Part shown: piece by piece, positions 27,467 through 35,693 of the stretch | Layout of the letters: the number at the start of each line of letters is the position of its first letter | Numbering within the stretch: position 1 is the first letter of the stretch | From: Kitasatospora sp. SUK 42 | GTDB lineage: Bacteria; Actinomycetota; Actinomycetes; Streptomycetales; Streptomycetaceae | Reading direction: 5' to 3' | Length of the DNA: 64,000 nt | Assembly (NCBI RefSeq): GCF_015776785.2 | Contig: NZ_LFMD02000002.1 | Location: forward strand, 832,916 to 896,915 | The notes under the pieces: generated by a model | What the model was told of the DNA's origin: nothing | What the model saw: only the letters and a program-made list of their open reading frames with translations | The model's database searches: none | Position numbers and translations under genes: made by a program

Positions 27467-29104
27467 GTGAAGCGAAAGCTCGCAGCAGTCGCCGTACTCT
27501 CCGCCACCGCCCTGCTCACCGGGATCGTCCAGGCGAGCACCGCCGCCACCGCCGGCGCGGCCCCCGTCGCCGCGGCGCAGGCCGCCGACCACCAGGCCGC
27601 CGCGCTCGCCCTGGCCGGCGGCCAGTCCGGTCCACTGGCCAAGGCCCTCGCCCTCGGCGGCCAGGAGCAGCTCGTCGCCAAGGACGCGGTGGTCGACAAG
27701 GACGGCACCCGGCACCTGCGCTTCGAGCGCACCTACGCCGGACTGCCGGTGCTCGGCGGCGACCTGGTCGTCCACCAGAACGCGGCCGGCGCGGTGAAGT
27801 CCGTGGACAAGGCCGTCACGACGAAGCTCGACCTGCCCAGCCTCAGCCCGAAGATCCCCGCGGACAAGGCCGCCGACCAGGCCACCGGCGCCGTCCAGGC
27901 CACCATAGGCATCGCCGCCGACAAGGACGAGTCCCCGCTGACCGCGGTGCACCAGACCGGCAAGGCCGAGCTGGTGGTCTGGGCCAGCGACGGCAACCCG
28001 CGCCTGGCCTACCGGACCACGGTCGAGGGCGTGCGCGCCGACGGCACCCCCAGCAGCCAGCTGCTGGTCACCGACGCCGCCACCGGCCAGGTGCTCTCCA
28101 CCCACGAGCAGGTGCAGACCGCCGCCGGCTCCGGCACGGGCGTCTTCGTCGGCAACGTCCCGCTGACCACCACCCAGAGCGGCACCTCGTACCAGCTGAA
28201 GGACGCCACCCGCGGCGGCCAGTCCACCTACAACCTGAGCAACAAGACCTCCGGCAGCGGCACCCTCGTCGCCAACAGCACCAACGTCTTCGGCAACGGC
28301 CTGGCCTCCAACAAGGAGTCCGCCGCCGTGGACGCCCAGTTCGGCGCGGCCACCACCTGGGACTTCTACAAGAACACCTTCGGCCGCAACGGCATCAAGA
28401 ACAACGGCGTCGGCGCCACCAGCCGGGTCCACTACGGCTCCAACTACGTCAACGCGTTCTGGAGCGACACCTGCTTCTGCATGACGTACGGCGACGGCGC
28501 GAGCAACACCCACCCGCTCACCGAGCTGGACGTGGCCGGCCACGAGATGACCCACGGCGTCACCTCCGCCACCGCGGGCCTCAACTACTCGGGCGAGTCC
28601 GGCGGCCTGAACGAGGCCACCTCGGACATCTTCGGCACCCTGGTCGAGTTCTACGCCAACCTGCCCTCCAACCCGCCGAACTACTGGCTCGGCGAGCTGA
28701 TCAACATCAACGGCAACGGCACCCCGCTGCGCTACATGGACAAGCCCTCCAAGGACGGCGCCTCGGCGGACTACTGGTCCTCCTCGGTCGGCAACCTGGA
28801 CGTCCACTACTCCTCGGGTGTGGCCAACCACTTCTTCTACCTGCTGTCCGAGGGCAGCGGCGCGAAGACCATCAACGGCTTCAACTACAACAGCCCGACC
28901 TCCAACGGCTCGACGGTCACCGGCATCGGCCGGGACAAGGCCGCGCAGATCTGGTACCGCGCGCTGACCGTCTACTTCACCTCCACCACCAACTACGCGG
29001 GCGCCCGCACCGGCACCCTCAAGGCCGCCGCGGACCTGTACGGCTCCGGCAGCGCCGAGTACAACGCGGTCGCGGCCGCGTGGAGCGGCGTCAACGTCAA
29101 CTGA
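27467..29104 (+). CDS. Secreted M4 (thermolysin-like) neutral metalloprotease 1
   Basis: This is an extracellular zinc protease made as a preproenzyme of 545 residues. It begins with a signal peptide (VKRKLAAVAVLSATALLTG, cleaved near AGAAP). An FTP/PepSY-type propeptide follows (GLPVLGGDLVVHQ) to about residue 215, then the M4 catalytic domain. Zinc ligands are His359 and His363 in HEMTH, with Glu360 catalytic, plus Glu383 in GGLNEATSDI. His455 in GVANHFFYLL is the transition-state histidine. The GTG has GGAAGGA upstream. It is closely similar to the next gene and shares its upstream elements, so the pair arose by tandem duplication. Confidence 0.94.
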   Translation: MKRKLAAVAVLSATALLTGIVQASTAATAGAAPVAAAQAADHQAAALALAGGQSGPLAKALALGGQEQLVAKDAVVDKDGTRHLRFERTYAGLPVLGGDLVVHQNAAGAVKSVDKAVTTKLDLPSLSPKIPADKAADQATGAVQATIGIAADKDESPLTAVHQTGKAELVVWASDGNPRLAYRTTVEGVRADGTPSSQLLVTDAATGQVLSTHEQVQTAAGSGTGVFVGNVPLTTTQSGTSYQLKDATRGGQSTYNLSNKTSGSGTLVANSTNVFGNGLASNKESAAVDAQFGAATTWDFYKNTFGRNGIKNNGVGATSRVHYGSNYVNAFWSDTCFCMTYGDGASNTHPLTELDVAGHEMTHGVTSATAGLNYSGESGGLNEATSDIFGTLVEFYANLPSNPPNYWLGELININGNGTPLRYMDKPSKDGASADYWSSSVGNLDVHYSSGVANHFFYLLSEGSGAKTINGFNYNSPTSNGSTVTGIGRDKAAQIWYRALTVYFTSTTNYAGARTGTLKAAADLYGSGSAEYNAVAAAWSGVNVN

Positions 29105-29512
29105 CGCACGGTCGGCCTACCGCTGACCTACGGCCTTGGCGGCGCCCCGGCGCCGTCAAGGCCGTCCCGCCGTCAAGGCCGTCCGCTGTCAAGGCCGCCC
29201 CGTTGGCGGAGTCCCGCCAGCGGGACGAACCGCGGATTCCGGGCAATGGACGGCAACCGAACCATCCGTACCGGCGCTGGCGACTCTCGGCCAATCCCCC
29301 GAGGCGCCCTGTCCTTTCCTGTCCCCGATTGTCATGCTTCTGACCAAGCTCCCGTCCGGCGCCCCGTCTCCCCCACCCAACGGGCAGGGCGTCAGCAGTC
29401 GCACGGGAGCCGCACGTCCGCGCCCTACCGCCCCCAACGGCGCCAAACCCGGCGCCCCGGTACGCGGCGCACCCGCAGGCACCCGCGGGTCTCGTGGAAG
29501 GAACCCCCGTAC
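29105..29512. promoter_or_regulatory. Region between the two M4 protease genes
   Basis: This gap of 408 bases holds no gene. It starts with three 17-bp repeats (29151-29201). It then carries the same phased elements as the first protease gene: GGCCAAT at 29289-29295, CTGTC at 29309-29313 and CGATTGTCATGCTT at 29326-29339. The second gene therefore probably has its own promoter. Confidence 0.5.
29151..29201 (+). repeat. Three tandem 17-bp repeats
   Basis: CGCCGTCAAGGCCGTCC occurs twice perfectly (29151-29167, 29168-29184), followed by a degenerate copy (29185-29201). It lies just after the first protease gene. Confidence 0.85.
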
Positions 29513-31138
29513 GTGAAGCGAAAGCTGACACTCCCGGCGGTACTGTCCGCCGCCGCCCTGCTCGCCGGGGTCGTCCAGATCGCCGCCGTCCCCGCCGCCC
29601 AGGCCGCCGCCCCGGCGCCCGACCAGCAGTCGGCCGCGCTCGCCCTGGCCGGCGGCCAGTCCGGCCCGCTGGCCACGGCCCTCGCCCTCGGCGGCCAGGA
29701 GCAACTCGTCGCCAAGGACGCCGTGGTCGACAAGGACGGCACCCGGCACCTGCGCTACGAGCGCACCTACGCCGGACTGCCGGTGCTCGGCGGCGACCTG
29801 GTCGTCCACCAGCGCCCGGACGGCTCCGTCGGCTCGGTGGACCGGGCCTTCACCGGCCGGCTGTCGGTGCCCGGCCTCACCCCCGGCCTCGCCGCGCCCC
29901 AGGCCGCCGAGCGGGCCACCGCCGCGGTGCGGGCGACCGTCGGCCTCGCCGCCGACCGGGACGAGTCCGCGCTCAGCCGGGTCGACGGCGCCGACGCGCC
30001 CGAGCTGGTGATCTGGGCCGCCGACGGCGCGCCGCGGCTGGCCCACCGCACGGTGGTGCGCGGCGAGCGGACCGACGGCACCCCGAGCCGCCAGGAGGTC
30101 GTCACCGACGCCGCCACCGGTCAGGTGCTGTCCAGCCAGGAGCAGGTGCAGACCGCGACCGGCACCGGCAAGGGCGTCAACGTCGGCACCGTCACGCTGA
30201 CCACCACCCAGAGCGGCACCTCGTACCAGCTGAAGGACGCCACCCGGGGCGGCCAGTCCACCACCGACCTCAAGGGCGGCACCTCGGGCAGCGGCACGCT
30301 CTTCAGCAACACCACCAACTCCTGGGGCAACGGCTCGCCCTCCAACCGCGAATCCGCCGCCGTGGACGCCCAGTTCGGCGCCGCCGTCACCTGGGACTAC
30401 TACAAGAACACCTTCGGCCGCAACGGCATCAAGAACAACGGCGTCGGCGCCGCGAGCCGGGTCCACTACAGCTCGAACTACGTCAACGCGTTCTGGGACG
30501 ACTCCTGCTTCTGCATGACGTACGGCGACGGCGCGAGCAACACCCACCCGCTCACCGCCATCGACGTCTCCGGCCACGAGATGAGCCACGGCGTCACCTC
30601 CGCCACCGCCGGCCTGATCTACTCGGGCGAGTCCGGCGGCCTCAACGAGGCCACCTCGGACATCTTCGGCACCATGGTCGAGTGGTACGCCAACCTGCCG
30701 GTGAACCCGCCGAACTACTGGATCGGCGAGAAGCTCAACATCAACGGCAACGGCACCCCGCTGCGCTACATGGACAAGCCCAGCAAGGACGGCGCCTCGG
30801 CCGACTCCTGGTACTCGGGCGTCGGCAACAAGGACGTCCACTACTCCTCCGGCGTCGCCAACCACTTCTTCTACCTGCTCGCCGAGGGCAGCGGCGCCAA
30901 GAGCATCAACGGCTACAGCTACAACAGCCCGACCTCCAACGGCTCGACGGTCACCGGCATAGGCCGGAACAAGGCGGCCGCGATCTGGTATCGCGCGCTG
31001 ACCGTCTACTTCACCTCCACCACCAACTACAAGGCCGCCCGCACCGGCACCCTCAAGGCCGCGTCCGACCTGTACGGCGCCACCAGCGCCGAGTACAAGG
31101 CGGTGGCGGCGGCCTGGAGCGGGGTCAACGTCAACTGA
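29513..31138 (+). CDS. Secreted M4 neutral metalloprotease 2
   Basis: This paralogue of the preceding gene has 541 residues: signal peptide (VKRKLTLPAVLSAAALLAG, cleavage near AQAAA), propeptide and M4 catalytic domain. Zinc and catalytic residues are His355, Glu356 and His359 in HEMSH, Glu379 in GGLNEATSDI and His451 in GVANHFFYLL. The propeptide and the middle of the protein are more divergent than the catalytic domain, which is close to identical over long runs. The GTG has GGAAGGA about 10 nt upstream. Differences such as HEMTH to HEMSH leave all catalytic residues intact, so both enzymes should be active. Confidence 0.94.
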   Translation: MKRKLTLPAVLSAAALLAGVVQIAAVPAAQAAAPAPDQQSAALALAGGQSGPLATALALGGQEQLVAKDAVVDKDGTRHLRYERTYAGLPVLGGDLVVHQRPDGSVGSVDRAFTGRLSVPGLTPGLAAPQAAERATAAVRATVGLAADRDESALSRVDGADAPELVIWAADGAPRLAHRTVVRGERTDGTPSRQEVVTDAATGQVLSSQEQVQTATGTGKGVNVGTVTLTTTQSGTSYQLKDATRGGQSTTDLKGGTSGSGTLFSNTTNSWGNGSPSNRESAAVDAQFGAAVTWDYYKNTFGRNGIKNNGVGAASRVHYSSNYVNAFWDDSCFCMTYGDGASNTHPLTAIDVSGHEMSHGVTSATAGLIYSGESGGLNEATSDIFGTMVEWYANLPVNPPNYWIGEKLNINGNGTPLRYMDKPSKDGASADSWYSGVGNKDVHYSSGVANHFFYLLAEGSGAKSINGYSYNSPTSNGSTVTGIGRNKAAAIWYRALTVYFTSTTNYKAARTGTLKAASDLYGATSAEYKAVAAAWSGVNVN

Positions 31139-31168
31139 CCCCCCTGGACCACTTCCGGTAAGAAACGG

Positions 31169-31217
31169 CGACAGGCTGCCGCGGCCCTTTGGGAGAGGAG
31201 GCCGTGGCAGCCTGTCG
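31169..31217. terminator. Bidirectional terminator after protease 2
   Basis: CGACAGGCTGCCGCGGCC pairs with its complement over 18 bp with one G-T wobble. It lies between convergent protease 2 and the DUF3817 gene. Confidence 0.8.
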
Positions 31218-31240
31218 ACCGTCCACGAGAGCGGGAGGGG

Positions 31241-31552
31241 CTACGCGGTGGCGGGCTTCAGCTCGCCGCGCTCCTCCTGGGCGAGGGTGCGCTCGGCGAA
31301 GAAGCCGCCGAACGGCAGCACCGACAGGACGAACAGCAGGACGCCGCGCTTGGCGTCCCACTTCTGCGCCTGCCAGGCCTGGATCCAGAAGACCACGTAC
31401 AGGATGAACAGGATCCCGTGGACCATGCCCATCACCGGGACGGCGTCGAAGGACGTGGTCCGCTTCAGCACCGAGCAGATCAGCAGCAGGATGAAGGAGA
31501 TTCCCTCGGGGGCGGAGACCAGGCGCAGGCGGTGGACGGCGCTGCTGTTCAC
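31241..31552 (-). CDS. DUF3817 membrane protein (second copy)
   Basis: This 103-residue protein has three hydrophobic segments (GISFILLLICSVL, MVHGILFILYVVFWIQAW, GVLLFVLSVLPFGGFFAE) and the LRLVSAPEGISF start typical of DUF3817 proteins. I chose the GTG at 31552 (GAGGT 6 nt upstream); the open frame runs on to 31729 without family features. It is related to, but clearly different from, the DUF3817 gene at 26014. Function is unknown. Confidence 0.83.
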   Translation of the reverse strand: MNSSAVHRLRLVSAPEGISFILLLICSVLKRTTSFDAVPVMGMVHGILFILYVVFWIQAWQAQKWDAKRGVLLFVLSVLPFGGFFAERTLAQEERGELKPATA

Positions 31553-31591
31553 GATGGATACCTCAATACGGGGGTCGGAGGCGTGGGCGCA

Positions 31592-31611
31592 CTTGTGAAG
31601 CGACTCACAAG
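31592..31611. promoter_or_regulatory. Operator-like inverted repeat
   Basis: CTTGTGA-N6-TCACAAG is a perfect 7+7 repeat 39 nt upstream of the DUF3817 GTG and about 190 nt upstream of the divergent DUF2127 gene. Which gene it controls is not clear. Confidence 0.35.
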
Positions 31612-31799
31612 CCTTCCGGTCATTATCACCGAGCACATGTCCGAACCCCGGGCCGGGGGTGGCCACCGTGCCCGATGTCACAGCTCTGCCCCGGATCCGC
31701 GACCGGACGCGGCGATCCGCCACCCGCACCCCCTATCCTCTTGCCGCGCGCCCACCGAACCGGGCGCCGCGGGCATCGCACACGGGGGGTAGCCACCAC

Positions 31800-32597
31800 A
31801 TGTTCAAGCGCGACTGGAACCGCAGGACCTGCGCCAAGCGCGGCCACATCACCTACGCGCCGGCCGAGCCCGAGCTCGCCGCCCGGCTGCACGCCGCCAC
31901 CGCCCTCGGCGACGCCTGGCGCTGCCTGCGCTGCGGCGACTTCGCGCTCGGCGCCCCGCACGGGTCCGGCCCGGCGCAGGACGCCCCGCTGGTGCCGCGC
32001 GGCAAGGCGCTGCGGGACCTCTTCATCCTGCGCTTCCTGGCCGTCGAGCGGGTGCTGCGCGGCATCGTGATCATCCTGATCGCGTGGGGCGTCTGGAAGT
32101 TCTCCAACAGCCAGGACGCGGTGCACCGGGTCTTCGACGAGGACCTCACCGTGTTCAGGCCGGTCGCCGACCACTTCCACTGGGACCTCGAACACGCCCC
32201 GATCGTCGAAACGATCCGCAAGACCTTCGGCTTCCAGAAGAAGACCCTGCTGATCGTCGCGGGCGCGCTGGTGGCCTACGCGCTGATCGAGATCGTCGAG
32301 GCGGTCGGCCTCTGGCTGAACAAGCGCTGGGCCGAGTACCTGACCGTGGTCGCCACCGCCGCCTTCCTGCCGCTGGAGGGCTACGAGCTGAGCCACCACG
32401 TCAGCGCGGTGAAGATCTGCACCCTGGTGCTGAACATCGCGGCGGTGCTCTGGATCATGCTCTCCAAGCGGCTGTTCGGCCTGCGCGGCGGTGTGGTGGC
32501 CTTCGAGGCGGAACGCCACTCGGCCTCGCTGCTGGAGGTCGAGGAGGCGGCCGGCACCGTCCCGCACCCCGGCCACGGGGCGCACACGCGGGCGTGA
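31800..32597 (+). CDS. DUF2127 membrane protein with N-terminal Cys/His motif
   Basis: This 265-residue protein starts with a possible zinc site (TCAKRGHITY then WRCLRCGDFALG, about residues 8-45). Four hydrophobic segments follow (GIVIILIAWGVWKF, LLIVAGALVAYALIEIVEAVGLWL, YLTVVATAAFLPLEGYEL, ICTLVLNIAAVLWIML). The membrane part matches DUF2127. The ATG at 31800 is preceded by a G-rich stretch rather than a clear AGGAGG; the frame runs further upstream without features. Function is unknown. It lies 91 nt before the AIM24 cluster, which seems to have its own promoter. Confidence 0.82.
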   Translation: MFKRDWNRRTCAKRGHITYAPAEPELAARLHAATALGDAWRCLRCGDFALGAPHGSGPAQDAPLVPRGKALRDLFILRFLAVERVLRGIVIILIAWGVWKFSNSQDAVHRVFDEDLTVFRPVADHFHWDLEHAPIVETIRKTFGFQKKTLLIVAGALVAYALIEIVEAVGLWLNKRWAEYLTVVATAAFLPLEGYELSHHVSAVKICTLVLNIAAVLWIMLSKRLFGLRGGVVAFEAERHSASLLEVEEAAGTVPHPGHGAHTRA

Positions 32598-32688
32598 CCG
32601 GCGCGTTCTCGACAGCTTTTCGACAGCCTGGTAGCGGTTCGCCCCCGCCCTCTCGCCCGGCCGTGCCCATCGCGGCTAGATTGCGGCC

Positions 32689-33327
32689 GTGGCACAGTTC
32701 AGACTCCAGGGATCACGGGTGCTCGCCGTCGAGCTGGCCGGCGAGGCCGTCAAGGCCCGGCACGGCTCGATGGTCGCCTACACCGGGCAGATGACCTTCA
32801 AGAAGCTGACCGGCGGCGGGGACGGACTGCGCGGCATGGTCACCCGCCGCCTCACCGGCGAGCGGATGACCGTCATGGAGGTGAAGGGGCAGGGCACCTG
32901 CTACTTCGCCGACCAGGCCACCGAGATCAACCTGGTCCGGCTCAGCGGCGAGACGCTCTACGTCGAGGCGGACAACCTGCTCTGCACCGAGGCCGCCCTG
33001 CACACCGGCACCAGCTTCACCGGGCTGAACGGCGTCTCCTCCGGCAACGGCCTCTTCACCACCAAGGTGGAGGGGCACGGCTGGGCCGCCGTCACCTCCA
33101 ACGGGCCGGCCGTCATCCTGCGGGTCGACAAGGACATGCCGCTGCGGGTCGACCCGGGCGCGTACATCGCGCACACCGGCAGCCTGCACCGCAGCCTCAG
33201 GTCGGGGGCGGGCTGGACCACGGTGATCGGCGAGGGCGGCGGCGAGGCCGTCCAGGTCGAGTTCACCGGCGAGGGCCTGGTGTACGTCCAGCCCTCGGAG
33301 CGGACCACCGTCGGGGGTGACGTCTGA
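32689..33327 (+). CDS. AIM24 family protein 1
   Basis: This 212-residue protein belongs to the AIM24 (TIGR00266-like) family of beta-rich proteins with unclear function. The visible pattern is strands with repeated Gly/Val, ending in EAVQVEFTGEGLVYVQPSE. The GTG lies 6 nt after TAGATT (32677-32682), and there is no Shine-Dalgarno, so the message is probably leaderless. It is the first of three adjacent AIM24 genes; its TGA overlaps the ATG of the next by one base (TGATG), implying coupled translation. Confidence 0.88.
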   Translation: MAQFRLQGSRVLAVELAGEAVKARHGSMVAYTGQMTFKKLTGGGDGLRGMVTRRLTGERMTVMEVKGQGTCYFADQATEINLVRLSGETLYVEADNLLCTEAALHTGTSFTGLNGVSSGNGLFTTKVEGHGWAAVTSNGPAVILRVDKDMPLRVDPGAYIAHTGSLHRSLRSGAGWTTVIGEGGGEAVQVEFTGEGLVYVQPSERTTVGGDV

Positions 33328-33977
33328 TGGGCTTCACCCGGATCAACGGGAAGATGGTCGAGGCCCGGGTGGTGCCCGGGCAGCGGCTGTTCAGCCAGCG
33401 CGGCGCGATGCTCGCGTACACCGGGGACGTCCGGTTCACCCCGAACATCACCGGCGGGCAGGGCGGGGTGATGTCGATGATCGGCCGCCGGGTCGCCAAC
33501 GAGGACACCCCGCTGATGACCGTCGAGGGCCAGGGCCGGGTGATGTTCGGCCACGGCGGCCACCACGTCCAGGTGATCGACCTGGCCGGCGAGACCCTGT
33601 TCGTCGAGGCGGACCGGCTGCTCGCCTTCGAGGGCACGCTGCGGCAGTCCACCGTCTTCCTCGGCTCGCAGGGCGGGGTGATGGGCATGGTCCGCGGCCA
33701 GGTCAGCGGCCAGGGCCTGTTCACCACCCGGCTGGAAGGCCACGGCTCGGTCGCGGTGATGGCCCACGGCGGCGTCTTCGAGCTGCCGATCGTCCCCGGC
33801 CAGCCGGTGCACGTCGACCCGCAGGCGTACGTGGCACACCGCGGCGAGGTGCGCAACAAGCTGTCCACGGCGATCGGTTGGCGCGAGATGATCGGCCGCG
33901 GCTCGGGCGAGGCGTTCCAGCTGGAGCTGTCCGGGCAGGGCGCGGTGTACGTCCAGGCGAGCGAGGAGAAGCTCTGA
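33327..33977 (+). CDS. AIM24 family protein 2
   Basis: This 216-residue AIM24-family protein shares the body plan of its neighbours: QRLFSQRGAMLAYTGDVRF near the start, GETLFVEADRLLAFEG in the middle and FQLELSGQGAVYVQASEEK at the end. It has two Gly/Met-rich loops (GGQGGVMSMIGRR, GSQGGVMGMVRG). Its ATG overlaps the stop of gene 1 and its stop overlaps the start of gene 3, both as TGATG. The three proteins could form a hetero-oligomer (inference from coupling). Confidence 0.88.
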   Translation: MGFTRINGKMVEARVVPGQRLFSQRGAMLAYTGDVRFTPNITGGQGGVMSMIGRRVANEDTPLMTVEGQGRVMFGHGGHHVQVIDLAGETLFVEADRLLAFEGTLRQSTVFLGSQGGVMGMVRGQVSGQGLFTTRLEGHGSVAVMAHGGVFELPIVPGQPVHVDPQAYVAHRGEVRNKLSTAIGWREMIGRGSGEAFQLELSGQGAVYVQASEEKL

Positions 33978-34942
33978 TGTCCTACCCGCCGCAGCCGCCG
34001 TACGGGCAGTCGCCGTACGGGGGGTCGCCGCACGACCAGCCGACCCAGCCGGGCTTCGCGGTGCCGCCCATGCCGCCCGCACCTCCGCCGCCTCCCCACC
34101 AGCCGTACGCCCAGGAGCGGTTCGGCGGCCCGCAGGCCCCGCTGCCGACCATGCACGACGCCCCTCGCGGCCCGGTGGTGTACGACGCGTACAGCCTGCC
34201 GGCCAACGACAACGTCAACCCGTACGCCTTCGCGGTCGAGCTGAACGGCTCCTACTTCCTGCAGAAGGGCAAGATGGTCGCCTACTACGGCGACATCACC
34301 TTCCGCGGCGTCGGCGCGGGGATGGTCGACCGGGTGCTCGGGCAGCACTTCAACTCGCCGCTGCACGCGGCGGACTGGGTGGTCGCCCAGGGCCGGGGCA
34401 AGCTGCTGCTGGCCGACCGGGCCTTCGACCTCAACTCGTACGACCTGGACGACGGCAACCTGACCGTCCGCTCCGGCAACCTGCTCGCCTTCGACCCGAC
34501 GCTGCGGCTCAAGCAGTCGATCATCCCGGGCTTCCTGACCCTGATCGGCACCGGCCGCTTCGTCGCCGCCTCCAACGGCCCGGTGCACTTCGTCGACCCG
34601 CCGATCCGGGTGGACCCGCAGGCGCTGGTCGGCTGGGCGGACTGCCCGGCGCCGTGCCACCACTACGACCACGAGTACCTGCACGGGGTGGTGGGCGGCC
34701 TGCGGCGGCTGACCGGGATCGGCGGGGCCTCCGGCGAGGAGCACCAGTTCGAGTTCATCGGCGCCGGGCAGGTGCTGCTGCAGTCCAGCGAGCGGCTGAT
34801 GGCCGAGCGGTCGGTCGGCCAGGTGGACGCCGAGGCGGGCGTCCCGGTCGGCGGGGTGCCCGTCCAGCCGGGCCACGGCGGCAACCCCAACACCCCGGGT
34901 CTCGGTAACCTGGGCGAACTCGGCAGGCGTTTCGGCCTCTAA
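33977..34942 (+). CDS. AIM24 family protein 3 with Pro-rich N-terminus
   Basis: This protein has 321 residues. Residues 1-65 are Pro/Gln/Tyr-rich (PYGQSPYGGS and a run of prolines), resembling the disordered tails of actinobacterial membrane-associated proteins. An AIM24 domain follows (about 75-280, from NPYAFAVELNGSYFLQKGKM to FEFIGAGQVLLQSSERL) and then a Gly/Pro tail. It has GAGGAG before the ATG and is coupled to gene 2. It ends 39 nt before the MarR gene. Function is unknown. Confidence 0.87.
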   Translation: MSYPPQPPYGQSPYGGSPHDQPTQPGFAVPPMPPAPPPPPHQPYAQERFGGPQAPLPTMHDAPRGPVVYDAYSLPANDNVNPYAFAVELNGSYFLQKGKMVAYYGDITFRGVGAGMVDRVLGQHFNSPLHAADWVVAQGRGKLLLADRAFDLNSYDLDDGNLTVRSGNLLAFDPTLRLKQSIIPGFLTLIGTGRFVAASNGPVHFVDPPIRVDPQALVGWADCPAPCHHYDHEYLHGVVGGLRRLTGIGGASGEEHQFEFIGAGQVLLQSSERLMAERSVGQVDAEAGVPVGGVPVQPGHGGNPNTPGLGNLGELGRRFGL

Positions 34943-34943
34943 A

Positions 34944-34981
34944 CTTGTACAAGATTGAACTAAATCGGGTACACTGAGTCC
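34944..34981 (+). promoter_or_regulatory. Promoter and palindrome upstream of MarR gene
   Basis: TACACT at 34970-34975 lies 6 nt before the ATG, giving a leaderless start. A -35-like TTGTAC at 34945-34950 sits 19 nt upstream inside the palindrome CTTGTACAAG (34944-34953). TGTAC and GTACA also form a wider repeat (34946-34973). This fits MarR autorepression (inference). Confidence 0.5.
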
Positions 34982-35497
34982 ATGGATACGCACACGATCG
35001 ACACTGCGGACACCCCTCCGTCGCAGTCCGAGGAGGAGACTCCCTGGCTGACCGCCAGGGAGCAGCGGATGTGGCGCGCCCATCTGGAGGTCGCCAAGCT
35101 GCTGGACTACCAGCTCAGCCGCGAGCTCCAACCCCACAACCTGGCGATCAACGACTACGAGATCCTGGTCGTCCTCTCCGAGGCCCCCGAGCACCGGATG
35201 CGGATGACCGACCTCGCCACCGCCACGCTCCAGTCGAAGAGCCGGCTCTCGCACCAGATCACCCGGATGGAGAACGCCGGGCTGGTGCTGCGCCAGGAGT
35301 GCCCCGGCGACCGCCGCGGCCTCTACGCCCACCTCACCGACCAGGGCTGGGAGACCATGCAGCGGGTCGCCCCCGACCACGTGCGCAGCGTCCGCGCCCA
35401 CTTCATCGACCGCTTCACCCCGGACCAGCTCGACGCCATGTACGAGGCCCTGGCCCCGATCGCCGAACACCTCCGCGGCCTCCGCGGCCGCGCCTAG
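34982..35497 (+). CDS. MarR family regulator (possible AbsC-position homologue)
   Basis: This 171-residue MarR-type winged-helix protein contains the helix-turn-helix (RMTDLATATLQSKSRLSHQI) and the wing residues ECPGDRRG. A charged N-terminal 25-residue tail precedes the fold. The -10-like TACACT 6 nt before the ATG implies a leaderless message. In S. coelicolor the MarR regulator AbsC (SCO5405, as I recall) lies in the corresponding place near meaB, so orthology is possible but unproven; AbsC affects antibiotic production and zinc-related genes. The gene follows the AIM24 genes and ends 58 nt before a strong terminator. Confidence 0.85.
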   Translation: MDTHTIDTADTPPSQSEEETPWLTAREQRMWRAHLEVAKLLDYQLSRELQPHNLAINDYEILVVLSEAPEHRMRMTDLATATLQSKSRLSHQITRMENAGLVLRQECPGDRRGLYAHLTDQGWETMQRVAPDHVRSVRAHFIDRFTPDQLDAMYEALAPIAEHLRGLRGRA

Positions 35498-35555
35498 GCA
35501 ACGCGAGGGCCCTCGTTCCGCGCAGGACGAGGGAAATGGTGAGTGGAGTGCTTGA

Positions 35556-35585
35556 GCGGGCCCGCGTCCGATGACGCGGGCCCGC
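35556..35585 (+). terminator. Terminator after MarR gene
   Basis: A perfect 13-bp stem (GCGGGCCCGCGTC and complement) with a CGAT loop is followed by CTTTCTC, resembling a classical intrinsic terminator. Confidence 0.8.
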
Positions 35586-35622
35586 CTTTCTCATCCGTTC
35601 CACGCTTGCCCTGTAGTGCGGT

Positions 35623-35656
35623 CCGCGCCGCCGCGATCACGATCGCGGCGGCGCGG
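35623..35656. repeat. Perfect 16-bp inverted repeat
   Basis: CCGCGCCGCCGCGATC is followed after two bases by its exact complement. It lies between two terminator hairpins of convergent genes and may be a further terminator. Confidence 0.6.
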
Positions 35657-35693
35657 CGAAAGAAACCGTGATCGATACTTCCCGTCTTCTGCG

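Noticed and set aside
27221-28831. 536-residue frame opposite protease 1
   Set aside because: It is a Gly/Val/Leu-rich shadow of the protease gene with no supporting ribosome site.
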